NCBI GenBank assembly: GCA_030693415.1
Contig: JAUYAR010000178.1
Coordinates: 1 to 61,870 of the forward strand
Direction of reading: 5' to 3'
Length of the DNA stretch: 61,870 nucleotides
Origin: Candidatus Cloacimonadaceae bacterium
Lineage (GTDB): Bacteria; Cloacimonadota; Cloacimonadia; Cloacimonadales; Cloacimonadaceae
Each line of letters opens with the position of its first letter. Position 1 is the stretch's first letter. Below are positions 25,506-37,019 of the stretch, piece after piece. The notes beneath the pieces are model-generated. The model had not been told where the DNA came from. It saw only the letters and a list, made by a program, of their open reading frames with translations, and made no database searches. A program made the translations under genes and the position numbers.

Positions 25506-27170
25506 TTACAACCTTCCAACTATCTCGCTCTCGATCTTATCCGCGAGGATATTGCAGTTATCGATAATGAGACGAGATTTTGCCAAGATATCGGCTTTGA
25601 AACGGTCGTCGGTGATTCCGGCAAGGTTGATGAGGATGTTGTAATATGCGGCTTTTGCAGCGGTGAGTGCTGTGAGCGCTGCCACTCCGGCATCGGAAAG
25701 AGCGTTGGTGTTGCCCACTTTTGCCACTTCTTCCGCCAGTTGGATCGCCTGCAGGGATAGCTCGAGTGTTTCAAAGGGAACAAGGATTGCTGTTTGAGTG
25801 GTCATTTCTATCATTTCATTACGCGCCGCGATCTCTTCATCGGTCTTTTTTGGCAGACGCATGGCGTCCATCATGGCATAGAAGGCTTCGGTGTCTTTAT
25901 CGATGCACTGCAAGGCTTTCAGCTTGATGTCCTGTCCCGCGGGAGCCAGTTCGCGCACCTTGTCCTGCACAGCTTCATAGCCTTTTTTATCAATCGTGAG
26001 GTTGGAAACCATGGCAGACAGGGCTCCGGACAAGGCTGTGCAAAGCGCAGCGACGCTTCCACCACCGGGAGCGGGCGCGTCTGTGGAGAGCAAATCCGCA
26101 AATTCATCTATCTTCATAGAGACGAGGCTGTCTTTTTTGGCGATGGCATATTCGATCACCTTTTTTTCCAGGTCGAAGGGTGCCAGTTCCGCTAATCCCA
26201 TGGATTGGATGGCGGTTTCCATGATCATCTTCTCCGGGATGCCGGTGCTTTCGTTCATCTTCTCAAGATAGTATTTTCCAGAATTGATCAACGCGGTTTT
26301 GGGGATCAAGCCCACAATCTCGCTGCCGGTGACCTGGACGCCCATTTCGGAGGCGAGTTCGCGCACTTTATCCAAAACCAGGTGTGCCGGAGTGATGTTG
26401 TAATTGGTCAGATTGATGCTGATCTGGGCGCGGTTGTAGGTATCGATGTACCAGCCCACCGCTTTACAATGTGAAAAAAAGCCGGGGATGGTGATCTTGT
26501 TGCCCTTTTCGTCTTTTAGCTGCTTGCCGTTGGAGTCGCGGGCAGGTTTTCCGCTTTCACGGATGGAAAGAGCGATGTCGTGTGCTTTCTTTTTATCGCG
26601 GGTATTGAGATTGACGTTGTAGGCGATGAGAAACTCGCGGGCGCTGATCGCGGTAGCCCCGGAACGGGCGTTGAAAACGTGGGGACCAAAATCCGGTTTC
26701 CAGGCTGGATCCTTGGCTTTTTCAGCGAGGGCTTCATATTCTCCGCTGCGCACGGTTGCCAGGTTGCGCCACTCCGGTTTGTTAGCTGCGTTTTCATACA
26801 GATAGACGGGAATGCCCAGTTCCTCGCCCACGCGTTTACCAAGTTTGCGGGCATAATCGGCACATTCTTCCATGCTCATATCCGAGATGGGGATGAAGGG
26901 ACAGACGTCTGTGGCGCCCATGCGAGGATGCGCACCGTGATGTTTGCTCATGTCGATCAGTTCTGCTGCTTTTTTGATGGCGAGAAAAGCGGCGTTGACA
27001 ACCGCTTCCGGTTCGCCTGCCATAGTGAAGACGGTGCGGTTTGTATCCGCTCCGGGATCGACGTCCAGAAGGACTACGTTATTCACCCCGCGGATTTCGG
27101 CAGCGATGGCGTCAAGGACTGCCTGGTCTCTTCCTTCGCTGAAGTTGGGGACGCATTCCATCAATTTCAT
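25506..27170 (-). CDS. ftcD: Fused glutamate formimidoyltransferase / formiminotetrahydrofolate cyclodeaminase
   Basis: A 554-residue two-domain protein. Residues 1-300 are a formimidoyltransferase (LMECVPNFSEGRD, HHGAHPRMGATDVCPF, NLTNYNITPAHLV), and residues 350-554 are a cyclodeaminase (LLSTDAPAPGGGSVAALCTALSGALSAMV, GVAALTALTAAKAAYYNILINLAGI). Together they move the formimino group of formiminoglutamate, from histidine breakdown, to tetrahydrofolate as methenyl-THF. Bacteria often encode the halves separately; the fusion resembles vertebrate FTCD. Histidine-degradation partners (hutH, hutU, hutI) are not in the window. Confidence 0.93.
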   Translation of the reverse strand: MKLMECVPNFSEGRDQAVLDAIAAEIRGVNNVVLLDVDPGADTNRTVFTMAGEPEAVVNAAFLAIKKAAELIDMSKHHGAHPRMGATDVCPFIPISDMSMEECADYARKLGKRVGEELGIPVYLYENAANKPEWRNLATVRSGEYEALAEKAKDPAWKPDFGPHVFNARSGATAISAREFLIAYNVNLNTRDKKKAHDIALSIRESGKPARDSNGKQLKDEKGNKITIPGFFSHCKAVGWYIDTYNRAQISINLTNYNITPAHLVLDKVRELASEMGVQVTGSEIVGLIPKTALINSGKYYLEKMNESTGIPEKMIMETAIQSMGLAELAPFDLEKKVIEYAIAKKDSLVSMKIDEFADLLSTDAPAPGGGSVAALCTALSGALSAMVSNLTIDKKGYEAVQDKVRELAPAGQDIKLKALQCIDKDTEAFYAMMDAMRLPKKTDEEIAARNEMIEMTTQTAILVPFETLELSLQAIQLAEEVAKVGNTNALSDAGVAALTALTAAKAAYYNILINLAGITDDRFKADILAKSRLIIDNCNILADKIESEIVGRL

Positions 27171-27184
27171 GGATTACCTCATCG

Positions 27185-28438
<1,254 letters not shown>

Positions 28439-29506
28439 TTATTCATTTACCTTCTCGTTTCGCCATGCCATTCTCAGCGATGTGATAAAGTCATCTATCT
28501 CTCCAGCCAAAAAAGCGTCGAGGTTATAGCTTGTCAAGTTAATTCTGTGATCGGTCACCCGGGACTGGGGGAAATTGTATGTTCTGATCTTGGCGGATCG
28601 GTCTCCGGTGCTCACCTGCGCCTTGCGGGAAGTGGCGATTTCCTGTTCCTGGCGGCTGATCTCATTGTCCAAAAGTCGGGCACGCAATACTTTCATCGCC
28701 TTCACCTTGTTTTTGAGCTGGGATTTCTCATCCTGACAGGTGACCACGATGCCGGTAGGAATGTGGGTAATGCGCACCGCGGAATCTGTCGTATTCACGC
28801 TTTGACCGCCATTCCCGGAGCTACGATAGACGTCCACGCGGATCTCGGCATCGTTGATCACGACATCGATTTCCTCGGCTTCGGGAAGCACTGCCACGCT
28901 CACCGCGGAGGTGTGGATGCGTCCTCCGGATTCCGTCACTGGGATGCGTTGCACGCGATGAACGCCGCTTTCAAAACGCATCAAACCATAGGGCTGATCT
29001 CCGGAAAGCTGAAAGATGATCTCTTTAAATCCGCCCAAACCGGTTTCGCTGCTATCCAAAAGTTGCAGTTTCCAGCCTTTCTTTTCCGCGTAGTAGCTGT
29101 ACATGCGATAGAGGTCGGCTACAAAGAGCGCCGCTTCCTCACCACCGGTTCCGGCACGGATTTCGATGATGGCATTTTTATCGTCAATGGGGTCTTTGGG
29201 GTTGAGCAGATCGCGCAGCAGCAGTTCGGCATCTGCCAGTTTAGCTTCCAGATCGGCAAGTTCGTCCTTTGCCATGTCTTCCATATCGGCATCACTTTCC
29301 GTTTCAAGGATATGATGCGCATCGAGGATGTGTTGTTCGATTTCCTGATAGCGGCTCCAGGTTTCGTTGATTTCGCTCAGTTCCTTGAATCTGCGCATCA
29401 ACGTGCGAAAGCGGCGTCCGTCTGAAATGATCAGGGGATCGGAGACGCTTTCCTGCATTTCTTCCAATTCTTGCCTAAGGGAATCGAGCTTGTCTCTCGG
29501 AATCAT
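28439..29506 (-). CDS. prfA: Peptide chain release factor 1
   Basis: A 355-residue class I release factor. [21 protein letters not shown] contains the GGQ peptidyl-hydrolysis tripeptide, and [19 protein letters not shown] contains PVT in the place of the PxT stop-codon reading motif that defines RF1 (UAA/UAG). Overlaps the DUF1385 gene upstream by 4 bp and is followed immediately by the CNNM gene. Confidence 0.95.
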   Translation of the reverse strand: MIPRDKLDSLRQELEEMQESVSDPLIISDGRRFRTLMRRFKELSEINETWSRYQEIEQHILDAHHILETESDADMEDMAKDELADLEAKLADAELLLRDLLNPKDPIDDKNAIIEIRAGTGGEEAALFVADLYRMYSYYAEKKGWKLQLLDSSETGLGGFKEIIFQLSGDQPYGLMRFESGVHRVQRIPVTESGGRIHTSAVSVAVLPEAEEIDVVINDAEIRVDVYRSSGNGGQSVNTTDSAVRITHIPTGIVVTCQDEKSQLKNKVKAMKVLRARLLDNEISRQEQEIATSRKAQVSTGDRSAKIRTYNFPQSRVTDHRINLTSYNLDAFLAGEIDDFITSLRMAWRNEKVNE

Positions 29507-30483
29507 TTTTTTCCGCTCAAGAGCACCACGTTGTGTTCGCTATAATCCAGACCCAGCGCGGCTTTCATCGCCACTAACGCTGTTTCGACCATGCTGTCAT
29601 CCGGGGGCTGGGTGGTGATCCTCTGCATTGCCATGCCGGGGATCGTCATCAGTTTCACGATCGGGTGTTTGATGTTGCGTCCGCTGAATTTGAGCACTTC
29701 GTAGCTGACGCCGGAAATGATTGGAATCATTAGAAAATGGTATCCCAGACGCAGGAACATCGGCAGCGGACCCTTGAGGATGAAAGCGGAAACGAGGGTG
29801 TCCGTGATCGAAAATATCAAGATCGCGATCAGCAGCACAAAGAACATAAAGCTCGTGCCACAACGCGGGTGGATGGTGCTGTTCTTTTGGATCTCGGCGA
29901 TCAAAAGTTCGTTGTTTTTCTCGTAGGCGCTCACGTTTTTATGCTCCGCCCCGTGATATTGAAAAAGGCGGCGGATGTCCTTCATCAGGCTGATCAGCCA
30001 TACATAAAGCACAAAAAACACAATCCTGATCCCTCCGGCGAAGAGGTTGAAAAAGAAATCCTGTCTGGAAAGCTTCATCCAGTCCGAAAGCTTGTAGGGT
30101 AGCAGTCCGAATAGCAGAAAGGCAAGCCCGAAAGCGAAGATATAGCTGAATATCTCCTCCGTCTTTTGCGCCGCCTTGGATTTGACTTTCACGGTTTTGC
30201 CATTTTCCTTCTCCGTTTCGATCAGATCGAGCTCAAAGCGGGTGGCGGAAAAGGTGAGGGTCTTGATGCCGATGATCATCATCTCGATCAGGGACACAAA
30301 ACCACGAATGATGGGAAGCTTAAATAGCTTCACCGTCTGGGTCTTGCTGATAAAGGGGGTCTTGAGCAGTTCAATGCTTCCATTTTTACGGCGAATAGCG
30401 GTTGCCAGAGTTTCCGGCCCGCGCATCATCACGCCTTCGATGACGGCTTGACCGCCAACACTGATTTCTTGTTTATTTGTCAT
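29503..30483 (-). CDS. DUF1385 (YqhQ-like) membrane protein
   Basis: A 326-residue protein with the family start [16 protein letters not shown], a motif [14 protein letters not shown] and [20 protein letters not shown]-type membrane segments ([11 protein letters not shown]), with about four hydrophobic stretches. DUF1385 proteins typically lie between rpmE and prfA, exactly as here. Function is not firmly established. Confidence 0.92.
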   Translation of the reverse strand: MTNKQEISVGGQAVIEGVMMRGPETLATAIRRKNGSIELLKTPFISKTQTVKLFKLPIIRGFVSLIEMMIIGIKTLTFSATRFELDLIETEKENGKTVKVKSKAAQKTEEIFSYIFAFGLAFLLFGLLPYKLSDWMKLSRQDFFFNLFAGGIRIVFFVLYVWLISLMKDIRRLFQYHGAEHKNVSAYEKNNELLIAEIQKNSTIHPRCGTSFMFFVLLIAILIFSITDTLVSAFILKGPLPMFLRLGYHFLMIPIISGVSYEVLKFSGRNIKHPIVKLMTIPGMAMQRITTQPPDDSMVETALVAMKAALGLDYSEHNVVLLSGKK

Positions 30484-30585
30484 AATCTATTCCTTTGTGT
30501 CTCCGGTTTAGTCGCGATCATTGGGGTTGTCACACATCATCGGCTTCAGCCGGTAACCACAAATATCGATCGCGATCGGCAGATA

Positions 30586-30632
30586 AATAAAAAACGCCAT
30601 TTACCTGCTCAAAGCATCGGCAAAATGGCGTT
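30586..30632 (-). terminator. Rho-independent terminator after rpmE
   Basis: On the minus strand AACGCCATTT and AAATGGCGTT form a 10-bp stem with a 20-base loop, followed by a run of six T. It lies 17 bp after the rpmE stop, separating rpmE from the DUF1385-prfA unit. Confidence 0.85.
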
Positions 30633-30648
30633 CTAAGATGGTTTTATT

Positions 30649-30870
30649 CTACTTTTCGTCTTTCAGATCGTCTTTCAGGTTATATTTCTTATTGAATTTT
30701 TCGACCCGACCGGCGGTATCGATGATCTTCTGCTTGCCGGTGTAAAACGGATGGCACACGCTGCAGATCTCGACCTGCACATTACCCTTGGTGGAACGCG
30801 TTTCGAAGGTGTTCCCGCAAGCGCAACGAACGGTCACAACCTCATATTTAGGATGAATTCCCTGTTTCAT
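30649..30870 (-). CDS. rpmE: 50S ribosomal protein L31
   Basis: A 73-residue zinc-binding (C+) L31: [24 protein letters not shown] with CAC, then [30 protein letters not shown] with [10 protein letters not shown]. The CxC and CxxC pairs mark the zinc-containing version, which sits at the ribosomal subunit interface. It has its own terminator, and the upstream 30871-31529 region holds repeats. Confidence 0.96.
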   Translation of the reverse strand: MKQGIHPKYEVVTVRCACGNTFETRSTKGNVQVEICSVCHPFYTGKQKIIDTAGRVEKFNKKYNLKDDLKDEK

Positions 30871-31529
30871 TTATCTTGCTCCTTGATGAAATTAACTGAA
30901 TTTGAGCCAAGAAAATCCACGTGCGCTATGTGTCAACAAGTTTTTCCCAACCTGCTTATGCCATATCCTTTTACAAATGGCTCGATCCTGCTTGGGGACT
31001 ACCTCAATTCAAGAGGACTCGAGGCTTTCTTATACTGCATTTCCATATAATCTCTCTCTGCTGCAACCAATTTTATCGGTATTTTTGGGGCTGTGGCTCT
31101 CATCCCAAAGCATCTATCGTGAAACATCCATCACAACTATCGCTCTATCAACATCTTCAACATCTATACTGTCACGCAGCATCGGCATGCTGCGCTACAT
31201 CCAAAGTGTTAATTAAGCCTTAATCAAGCGTTAATCAAGCGTAATAAAACTAACGCTTGATTAACGCTTGATTAAGGCTTGATTAACGCAGCCAAGGCGG
31301 AGAGCAGTGTAGCGCCACATGCCGATGCTGCGGAAACGAAGAGTGGATACGAAGAGTGGATACGAAGAGCCAGGCGGAGAATAACCAATGAGTATGGCAA
31401 TGAAAACTAATCACGCTTGGAGGGATGAGCCCCGAAGGCAATCGAGGCGGTTGCCTTTACGATAAACGTAGCACACTGCTTGGAGGGATGAGGACAGTCC
31501 AGGCGACTGTCACTACGATTTTATGTCTT
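30871..31529. other. Repeat-rich gene-free region between rpmE and mnmE
   Basis: About 660 bp. No convincing gene. It contains the 25-bp/28-bp nested inverted repeats (31175-31332), iterated GAGTGGATACGAA near 31340, and two GGACAGTC/TACGAT-type repeats (31415-31463 and 31479-31520). Confidence 0.7.
31175..31332. repeat. Nested inverted repeats: 28-bp perfect IR inside a 25-bp near-perfect IR
   Basis: The inner arms (31215-31242 and 31253-31280) are a perfect 28-bp inverted repeat, AAGCCTTAATCAAGCGTTAA continuing with TCAAGCGT, with a 10-base loop; the left arm repeats TTAATCAAGCG. The outer arms (31175-31199 and 31308-31332) match at 23 of 25 positions and carry CGCAGCATCGGCATG. The whole can form an extended cruciform. 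Confidence 0.9.
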
Positions 31530-32906
31530 CTATTTGCCGATGCAGAAATTGCCGAAAATCCGCTGAAGCATATCGTCCGGAGTGATGATCCCGAGAATCT
31601 CTTCGATGGCGGAACTGGCGGTGATCAGATCAAAGGCAACGAATTCAAAACCGGCGTCCTCCGCGAGAGCGTCCTTGGCTTTTCTTAGGGAATCGAGGCT
31701 GCGTTCAAGAGCTCCGAGGTGGCGGGTATTGGTGATCAGCGGACGATTGACGATTTCCTGAGGCAGCTCAAAGCGGGATATAATCGCAGCGGAGAGGGCG
31801 TCCAAGCCATTTTCCATCACGATGGAAGCTGGGACATGGGGAACTCCGGAAAGAAACGTTTCAAGTTTCGAAGGATCTACCAGATCGGTTTTGGAGAGGA
31901 CAAAGAGACATTTCATGCGAGTTTCTTGAGGTAGTGAAGGCGAATATAACTCAGGAGGCTCACTCCCCAAAACCTGATCCGCGGGAATCAGATATAGAAC
32001 AAGATCGGCTTCCTTCATCAGTTCAAGGCTGCGGTCAATGCCGTGTCGCTCGATTTCGTCAGCGCTTTCGCGGAGTCCCGCAGTGTCGTAAAGCACAATG
32101 GTGTATCCATTTAGAGAAAAACTTTCTTCCAAATAGTCTCTGGTGGTTCCTGGATGGGGGGTCACGATGGCACGGTTGTGTTTCAAAAAAGCGTTGAATA
32201 GTGATGATTTGCCGGAATTAGGCGCTCCTGCAAGGCAGATTCTGATGCCGTCGCGGATATATTTGCCACTATTTCCTTCCATGCAGAGAGCGCCTGTCTT
32301 GGCGCAAAGCATGTCGATCCTGGTTTTCAGGTCGTCGAGATCGATCTGAGGAAGATCCTGATCAGAAAAATCGATGGCGAGTTCACAGCGCATCCTTGCT
32401 TCCGTGATCTCGTCCAAAATGCCTTTCAAATGCGCGGAAAGAATGCCCTGCGCCTGCATCAATGCAGCGGTTTCAGCTTTGGCGCTCCTGGCGTTGATGA
32501 GGTCGTTCACCGCTTCGGCACGGGCAAGATCGAGTTTTCCGTTCAAGACCGCACGCAGGGTAAACTCTCCCGCTTTGGCATGCCGCGCATGACGCAATAG
32601 CACTTTCAGGATTCTGGACGCGAGATGGGGATTGCCATGGCAGGAGATTTCCACGCTTTCCTCGCCGGTGTAGCTGTAGGGTGCGCGAAAAACGCTGATC
32701 AGCACTTCGTCGATGGGGATGCCCTCCTCGTCGTGAAAAATGCCATGCACAAGGGTGTGGGAAGTCGCTTTGAGCAGCTTTTTACGCGGACGGAAATGCT
32801 GTGCTGCGATGCCAACGGAGTTTTTTCCGGAAAGCCTTAGCACCGCGATGGCTGCGCTTCCCGGTGGTGTGATGAGAGCAACGATGGGATCAGAGAGGAA
32901 GATCAT
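31530..32906 (-). CDS. mnmE: tRNA modification GTPase MnmE
   Basis: A 458-residue MnmE. N-terminal formyl-THF-binding domain (DPIVALITPPGSAAIAVLRLSG), central G domain with GAPNSGKSSLFNAFL (P-loop), TPHPGTTRDYLEE and DTAGLRE, and the terminal Cys-containing FCIGK. With MnmG it builds the 5-carboxymethylaminomethyl group on wobble U34 of certain tRNAs. Start ATG follows family length; 292 bp separate it from dxs upstream. Confidence 0.95.
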   Translation of the reverse strand: MIFLSDPIVALITPPGSAAIAVLRLSGKNSVGIAAQHFRPRKKLLKATSHTLVHGIFHDEEGIPIDEVLISVFRAPYSYTGEESVEISCHGNPHLASRILKVLLRHARHAKAGEFTLRAVLNGKLDLARAEAVNDLINARSAKAETAALMQAQGILSAHLKGILDEITEARMRCELAIDFSDQDLPQIDLDDLKTRIDMLCAKTGALCMEGNSGKYIRDGIRICLAGAPNSGKSSLFNAFLKHNRAIVTPHPGTTRDYLEESFSLNGYTIVLYDTAGLRESADEIERHGIDRSLELMKEADLVLYLIPADQVLGSEPPELYSPSLPQETRMKCLFVLSKTDLVDPSKLETFLSGVPHVPASIVMENGLDALSAAIISRFELPQEIVNRPLITNTRHLGALERSLDSLRKAKDALAEDAGFEFVAFDLITASSAIEEILGIITPDDMLQRIFGNFCIGK

Positions 32907-32915
32907 GGCTTAGAG

Positions 32916-33097
32916 AGGTGGAAAGGTGGAAAGGTGGAAAGGTGTGCCTGTAGCGCAGCATGCCACTGCTGCGGAGGTGGAAAGGTGCTTCAGAGATGAG
33001 AGATGAGAGATGAGATAAGCTGGCGCCGAACGAAAGCAATCAGCAGCACATGGTTCATCTAACATCTCACGTCTCATAACTCACTCTCTCATCTCTC
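32916..33097. repeat. Iterated GGTGGAAAG and GAGATGA repeats
   Basis: Three successive GGTGGAAAG units from 32917, one TGTAGCGCAGCATGCCACTG-type repeat (32949-32974) related to the outer arm at 31308, a fourth GGTGGAAAG, then GAGATGAGAGATGAGAGATG and, about 40 bp on, inverse TCTCATCTCTC. No gene. The region continues as low-complexity CTCTGCTCTTG to 33198. Confidence 0.7.
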
Positions 33098-33198
33098 TGC
33101 TCTTGCTCTGCTCTTGCTCTGCTTTCCTCTGTGGTGAAAATCTTCTCTGATCTCTCTGTTTCTCTGTGGTGAAAACCTTCTCTGAATCTCTCTCAACT

Positions 33199-35055
33199 TC
33201 AAACACTCTCTTTGATCCGTTCATATAGTTTTTCCGGAGTAAAACCGATGAGTTCGTTGAGCAGGGAGGTCTTGCCATGGGTGACAAACTGGTCTGGATA
33301 ACCGAAATTGATCACCTTTACGTCATGTTCTACAAGCAGTTGAGCGATGCGTGAACCGATCCCGCCGATGATGGAATTGGTCTCGAAAGTGAAGATGCGG
33401 GAACAGGTCTTGGCGAGTCTGTTCAGCATTGTTTCGTCCAGAGGTTTGATCGAGCGGAGGTTGATCAACGCAGGTTGATGCCCATCATCGCGCAGTTTTT
33501 GCCAGACCTCTTCAGCGATTGGCAAAGCGTCGCCGCAAGCCACCAGAGCGATTTCTTTGCCGCTATGCACTGTCTTCGCCTTGCCGGGCATGAAACTCTC
33601 AAGTGCTTTTCCCGTGCAAAATGCGGTGCCGCGGGGATAGCGGATGGCGATGGGTCCTTCTGTGTAGGTCGAGGCAAAGCGCATCATGGCGTCCAGTTCT
33701 TCTGCCGTGGCGGGAGCGAGGATGATCAGGCTTGGAATATAGTTTAAAAATGAGATGTCGAAGGCGCCATGATGAGTGGCTCCGTCTTCTCCGACAAGTC
33801 CGGCGCGATCAATGCAAAAGACTACCGGCAGACGCGGCAAAGCCACATCGTGGATCACCTGATCGAGGGCGCGCTGCATGAAAGTGCTATAGATCGCGAC
33901 GAAGGGTTTTAAGCCCTTGCAAGCCATTCCGGCGGCAAGAGTTACGGCATGCTGTTCAGCGATTCCGACGTCGAAGAAACGTTCCGGAAATTCCGTTTCA
34001 AAGCGGGTGAGTCCGGTTCCAGCACTCATCGCGGCTGTGATACCGGTCACGTTTTTGTTCGCCTTGGCGATCTCGCAGAGGCTTTTCCCAAATATCTCCG
34101 ACCAGGATTCGCTGCCGCTGCAGATTTGCATTCCGCTGCTGCTTTCGAAGGGTCCGACGCCGTGGAACAGCGATGCATCCTTCTCCGCGGGGATATAACC
34201 CTTGCCTTTTTGGGTGACGACATGGAGCAGGACGGGGCCGACCATGTAATTCTTGACGCGGCGGAAGATGGAAGTAAGCTGTTTGATGTCGTGTCCGTCG
34301 ATAGGTCCGACGTATTTGAAGCCGAGGTCCTCAAAGATGATATTGGGCACGAGGATGTTGATCATGGATTCCTCAAGCTTTTGAGCGCCATAGATAAAGC
34401 GGCGCCGGATGCTGTTTGGAAGGCTCTGGCTCATCTCCCAGATCTGCTGTTTGAGGGCGTTGTAGGATTTGCTTGCCATCATGTGCGCCATGTATTTCTG
34501 CAAGCCGCCAACGTTTTTGGAGATGGACATTGCATTGTCGTTGAGAATCACGATAAAGCGGTTTTTTTGCAGGTGCCCGGCGTGGTTGAGCGCTTCGAAG
34601 GACATGCCTCCGGTGAGGGCTCCGTCTCCGATCACGGCGATGTTAAAGTTGTTATCCTTATTCAGATCGGAGGCGCAAGCCATACCCAACGCGGCGGAGA
34701 TGGAAGTGCTGCTGTGGCCGGTGCTGAAGGCGTCAAAGGGGCTTTCGTCCCGATTGGTGAATCCGCTGATGCCGCCCAAGCTGCGAAGCGTCTCAAAACG
34801 GTCGTTTCTGCCGGTGAGGATCTTCCAGGCATAGCTTTGATGTCCGACATCCCAGACGATGCGGTCTTTGAGGGGATTGAAGATGTGCAAAAGAGCGATG
34901 GTGAGATCGACCGTTCCAAGGCTGGGAGCGATGTGTCCGCCGGTCTTGGAAACCACGTCCACAAGGCGTTTGCGCAGTTCCTTGGCGAGGGTTTTGAGCT
35001 CAATCAGGCTGAGTTTCTTGATCTCAGAGGGGGAGGCTATGTTTTCCAAAATCAT
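33199..35055 (-). CDS. dxs: 1-Deoxy-D-xylulose-5-phosphate synthase
   Basis: A 618-residue DXS: the TPP site GHSSTSISAALGMA, GDGALTGGMSFEALNHAGH (GDG...N motif), and the transketolase segment DRAGLVGEDGATHHGAFD with the conserved arginine region. It condenses pyruvate and glyceraldehyde-3-phosphate, the first step of the MEP isoprenoid pathway. It is at the 3' end of the BatA-PAP2-PlsY unit, 14 bp after the BatA gene. Confidence 0.95.
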   Translation of the reverse strand: MILENIASPSEIKKLSLIELKTLAKELRKRLVDVVSKTGGHIAPSLGTVDLTIALLHIFNPLKDRIVWDVGHQSYAWKILTGRNDRFETLRSLGGISGFTNRDESPFDAFSTGHSSTSISAALGMACASDLNKDNNFNIAVIGDGALTGGMSFEALNHAGHLQKNRFIVILNDNAMSISKNVGGLQKYMAHMMASKSYNALKQQIWEMSQSLPNSIRRRFIYGAQKLEESMINILVPNIIFEDLGFKYVGPIDGHDIKQLTSIFRRVKNYMVGPVLLHVVTQKGKGYIPAEKDASLFHGVGPFESSSGMQICSGSESWSEIFGKSLCEIAKANKNVTGITAAMSAGTGLTRFETEFPERFFDVGIAEQHAVTLAAGMACKGLKPFVAIYSTFMQRALDQVIHDVALPRLPVVFCIDRAGLVGEDGATHHGAFDISFLNYIPSLIILAPATAEELDAMMRFASTYTEGPIAIRYPRGTAFCTGKALESFMPGKAKTVHSGKEIALVACGDALPIAEEVWQKLRDDGHQPALINLRSIKPLDETMLNRLAKTCSRIFTFETNSIIGGIGSRIAQLLVEHDVKVINFGYPDQFVTHGKTSLLNELIGFTPEKLYERIKESV

Positions 35056-35069
35056 GGGTTTCTCCTGGG

Positions 35070-37016
35070 TTATACGCTTGGGCTTTTGGGTAGTCTGGCT
35101 TCTTCAAGCTTGACGATTATGATTTCCACCGCCATCAGGAGCAGCGCGGCGATAAGCAGAAACTTCCAGATGTCGTGTCCGAGGCGGGTGTGAAAGAGGC
35201 TTGCCTGCCAGTTTTCGCCCAGGACTTTGATGTGTTTTAGCTTACTAAAGTCCATGGGGACAAATTCGCTTTCGGAGCGCGGAATATTGACCGCCACGTG
35301 AGTCTGAGAGCCATCCGGCAGATCCAGTTTGTAGATTCCGGGACGCGCTGGCCGGTATGCGCGTCCGGCAAGATGGAGCTTATTTTTATCCGGAAGAGTG
35401 ATCGTATCGGCAGAGAGGATGTCTCCGATCAAATTGCTCTGTCCCGCGGCACGTGCTTGTCCGGCATATTCTATGCTGCGATAGGCAAAGACAGGATAGG
35501 CGGGATCGAGGAAGAAAGTGCTGTTCGCCACCGCGGGATCGAAAGCCCAAAGCAGCATGTTGTCCTTTGCCAAAGCGAGAGCCTCGCGTCCGGCAGACAA
35601 AAGTGGAATAGCGGATCCGGCTGAAATGCTCCAATAATCCGTGATCTTGCTCTTACCGATGCTTTTGTCCGCGATGATGGAGCTGACATAGTGATGTTTG
35701 TTCACGTAGTCGATGCTGGCATTGGAGCTTTGCCAGGCACCGATGGAAGCGGTAAAGAGACTCCCTATGAGGTTCTTGTAATCCTGCGAAAGAGACCGAT
35801 CCAGACAGAAAAGGACACCGTGTTTGCGCTTCTGCAGCGCGAGGATAAACTCCCTCAAACGGGGAGATAGCGAACCGGGGGCATAGAACACAAAAAGTTG
35901 ATACTGCTCGATGCGGGAGAGATTTAGCTGCTCTGGTCTCAGCATGTCCACACCTTTGCCGACATAGACACGCAGCATGGAATCCAGATAGAAAGGCAAC
36001 GAACTCTGAGCGCTGACCACCGCGATGCGCGGGTTCAGATGGAAGGGAAAGGAAAAATAGGCTCGGTTGTCATGCAGGAGACGATCATCCGCCACTTCGA
36101 CGTAGCCGCTCTGCCAGCCATCGCTTTGTAGATCGATGGCGAGGCTTTGATTGAGGCTTTGGCGGGCAGGGATAGAGACGAATTTCTCCGCTATCTTGAT
36201 GTCGCCAAGCACTATGCGCACAAGGACGTTTTCGCGATCCTGCACGCCGTGGTTGGTTAGGATAAATTCGATCGTCTGCTGACGTTTCTTTTCCACTAAT
36301 TGGGCGATGGGCTTGGCATCACGGCAGCTAAGGTTTTCCACGGGGTTGGTCTTGACGATGGGAATGAGGTGGATGGGCAGGCTCGAGAAGGCAGGATATT
36401 CATGGCTCTGTCCATCGGTCAAAAGATAGATTTCGCGGTTTGAGAGCTGGGTTTCCGCCAGCTTGCTTTCCGCATGGTTCAGCATATCGGAAAACGAAAT
36501 AGGGCTGAAACTCACTTCGATGAGATCAAGCACCTCTTCGGGTATCAAACCTGCATAGATCTGCGAATGCAGATTGTTCCAGCCTTCGTCCGAAGTGATC
36601 AGGATCAATCTGTCCTGAGGGTTGCAAAGGGCATTGATCTTTTTGATGGCATCCCGGGCGCGGTCAAGATTGCTGCGCCCTTCATGGACATAATCCATGC
36701 TATAGGTGGTGTCCAGCAGGATGGCGATGGCGGTGGGAGGATGCTTTTTGGAGGGTTTGAACCGATCCGAACGGAAGAGCGGACGCGCCACTGCTAGCGC
36801 CACCAAGAGAATGATCAGCATGCGGATAATCAGCAGGAGGATATTCTTGAGCTGGGTGCGTTTCTTTTCTTGTTCCATGCTCATCTTGATGAAACGCAGG
36901 GAGGAAAAGATCACCTGCTTGGGCTTCTTTTTTGCCAACAGCCAAATGAGCAGCGGCAGCACAGTGGCGGCAGCAAAGATCAATAAGCCGGTGTTTAGAA
37001 AGCTGAGCTGAAACAT
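35070..37016 (-). CDS. BatA/VWA-domain membrane protein
   Basis: A 648-residue protein with the BatA-type start MFQLSFLNTGLLIFAAATVLPLLIWLLAKKKPKQVIFSSLRFI, a second membrane segment (about residues 60-80) and a von Willebrand factor A domain with a DTTYS metal-site-like motif (LLDTTYSMDYV) and STDGQS-like LLTDGQSHE. A C-terminal membrane helix follows (FLLIAALLLMAVEIIIV). BatA-like proteins in FCB-group bacteria sit in envelope stress or regulatory operons. 3 bp after the barrel gene upstream. Confidence 0.82.
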   Translation of the reverse strand: MFQLSFLNTGLLIFAAATVLPLLIWLLAKKKPKQVIFSSLRFIKMSMEQEKKRTQLKNILLLIIRMLIILLVALAVARPLFRSDRFKPSKKHPPTAIAILLDTTYSMDYVHEGRSNLDRARDAIKKINALCNPQDRLILITSDEGWNNLHSQIYAGLIPEEVLDLIEVSFSPISFSDMLNHAESKLAETQLSNREIYLLTDGQSHEYPAFSSLPIHLIPIVKTNPVENLSCRDAKPIAQLVEKKRQQTIEFILTNHGVQDRENVLVRIVLGDIKIAEKFVSIPARQSLNQSLAIDLQSDGWQSGYVEVADDRLLHDNRAYFSFPFHLNPRIAVVSAQSSLPFYLDSMLRVYVGKGVDMLRPEQLNLSRIEQYQLFVFYAPGSLSPRLREFILALQKRKHGVLFCLDRSLSQDYKNLIGSLFTASIGAWQSSNASIDYVNKHHYVSSIIADKSIGKSKITDYWSISAGSAIPLLSAGREALALAKDNMLLWAFDPAVANSTFFLDPAYPVFAYRSIEYAGQARAAGQSNLIGDILSADTITLPDKNKLHLAGRAYRPARPGIYKLDLPDGSQTHVAVNIPRSESEFVPMDFSKLKHIKVLGENWQASLFHTRLGHDIWKFLLIAALLLMAVEIIIVKLEEARLPKSPSV

Positions 37017-37019
37017 TGT

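Noticed and set aside
31200-31340. CRISPR array
   Set aside because: TTAATCAAGCG units are short, inverted and lack regular spacers; no cas gene is present.
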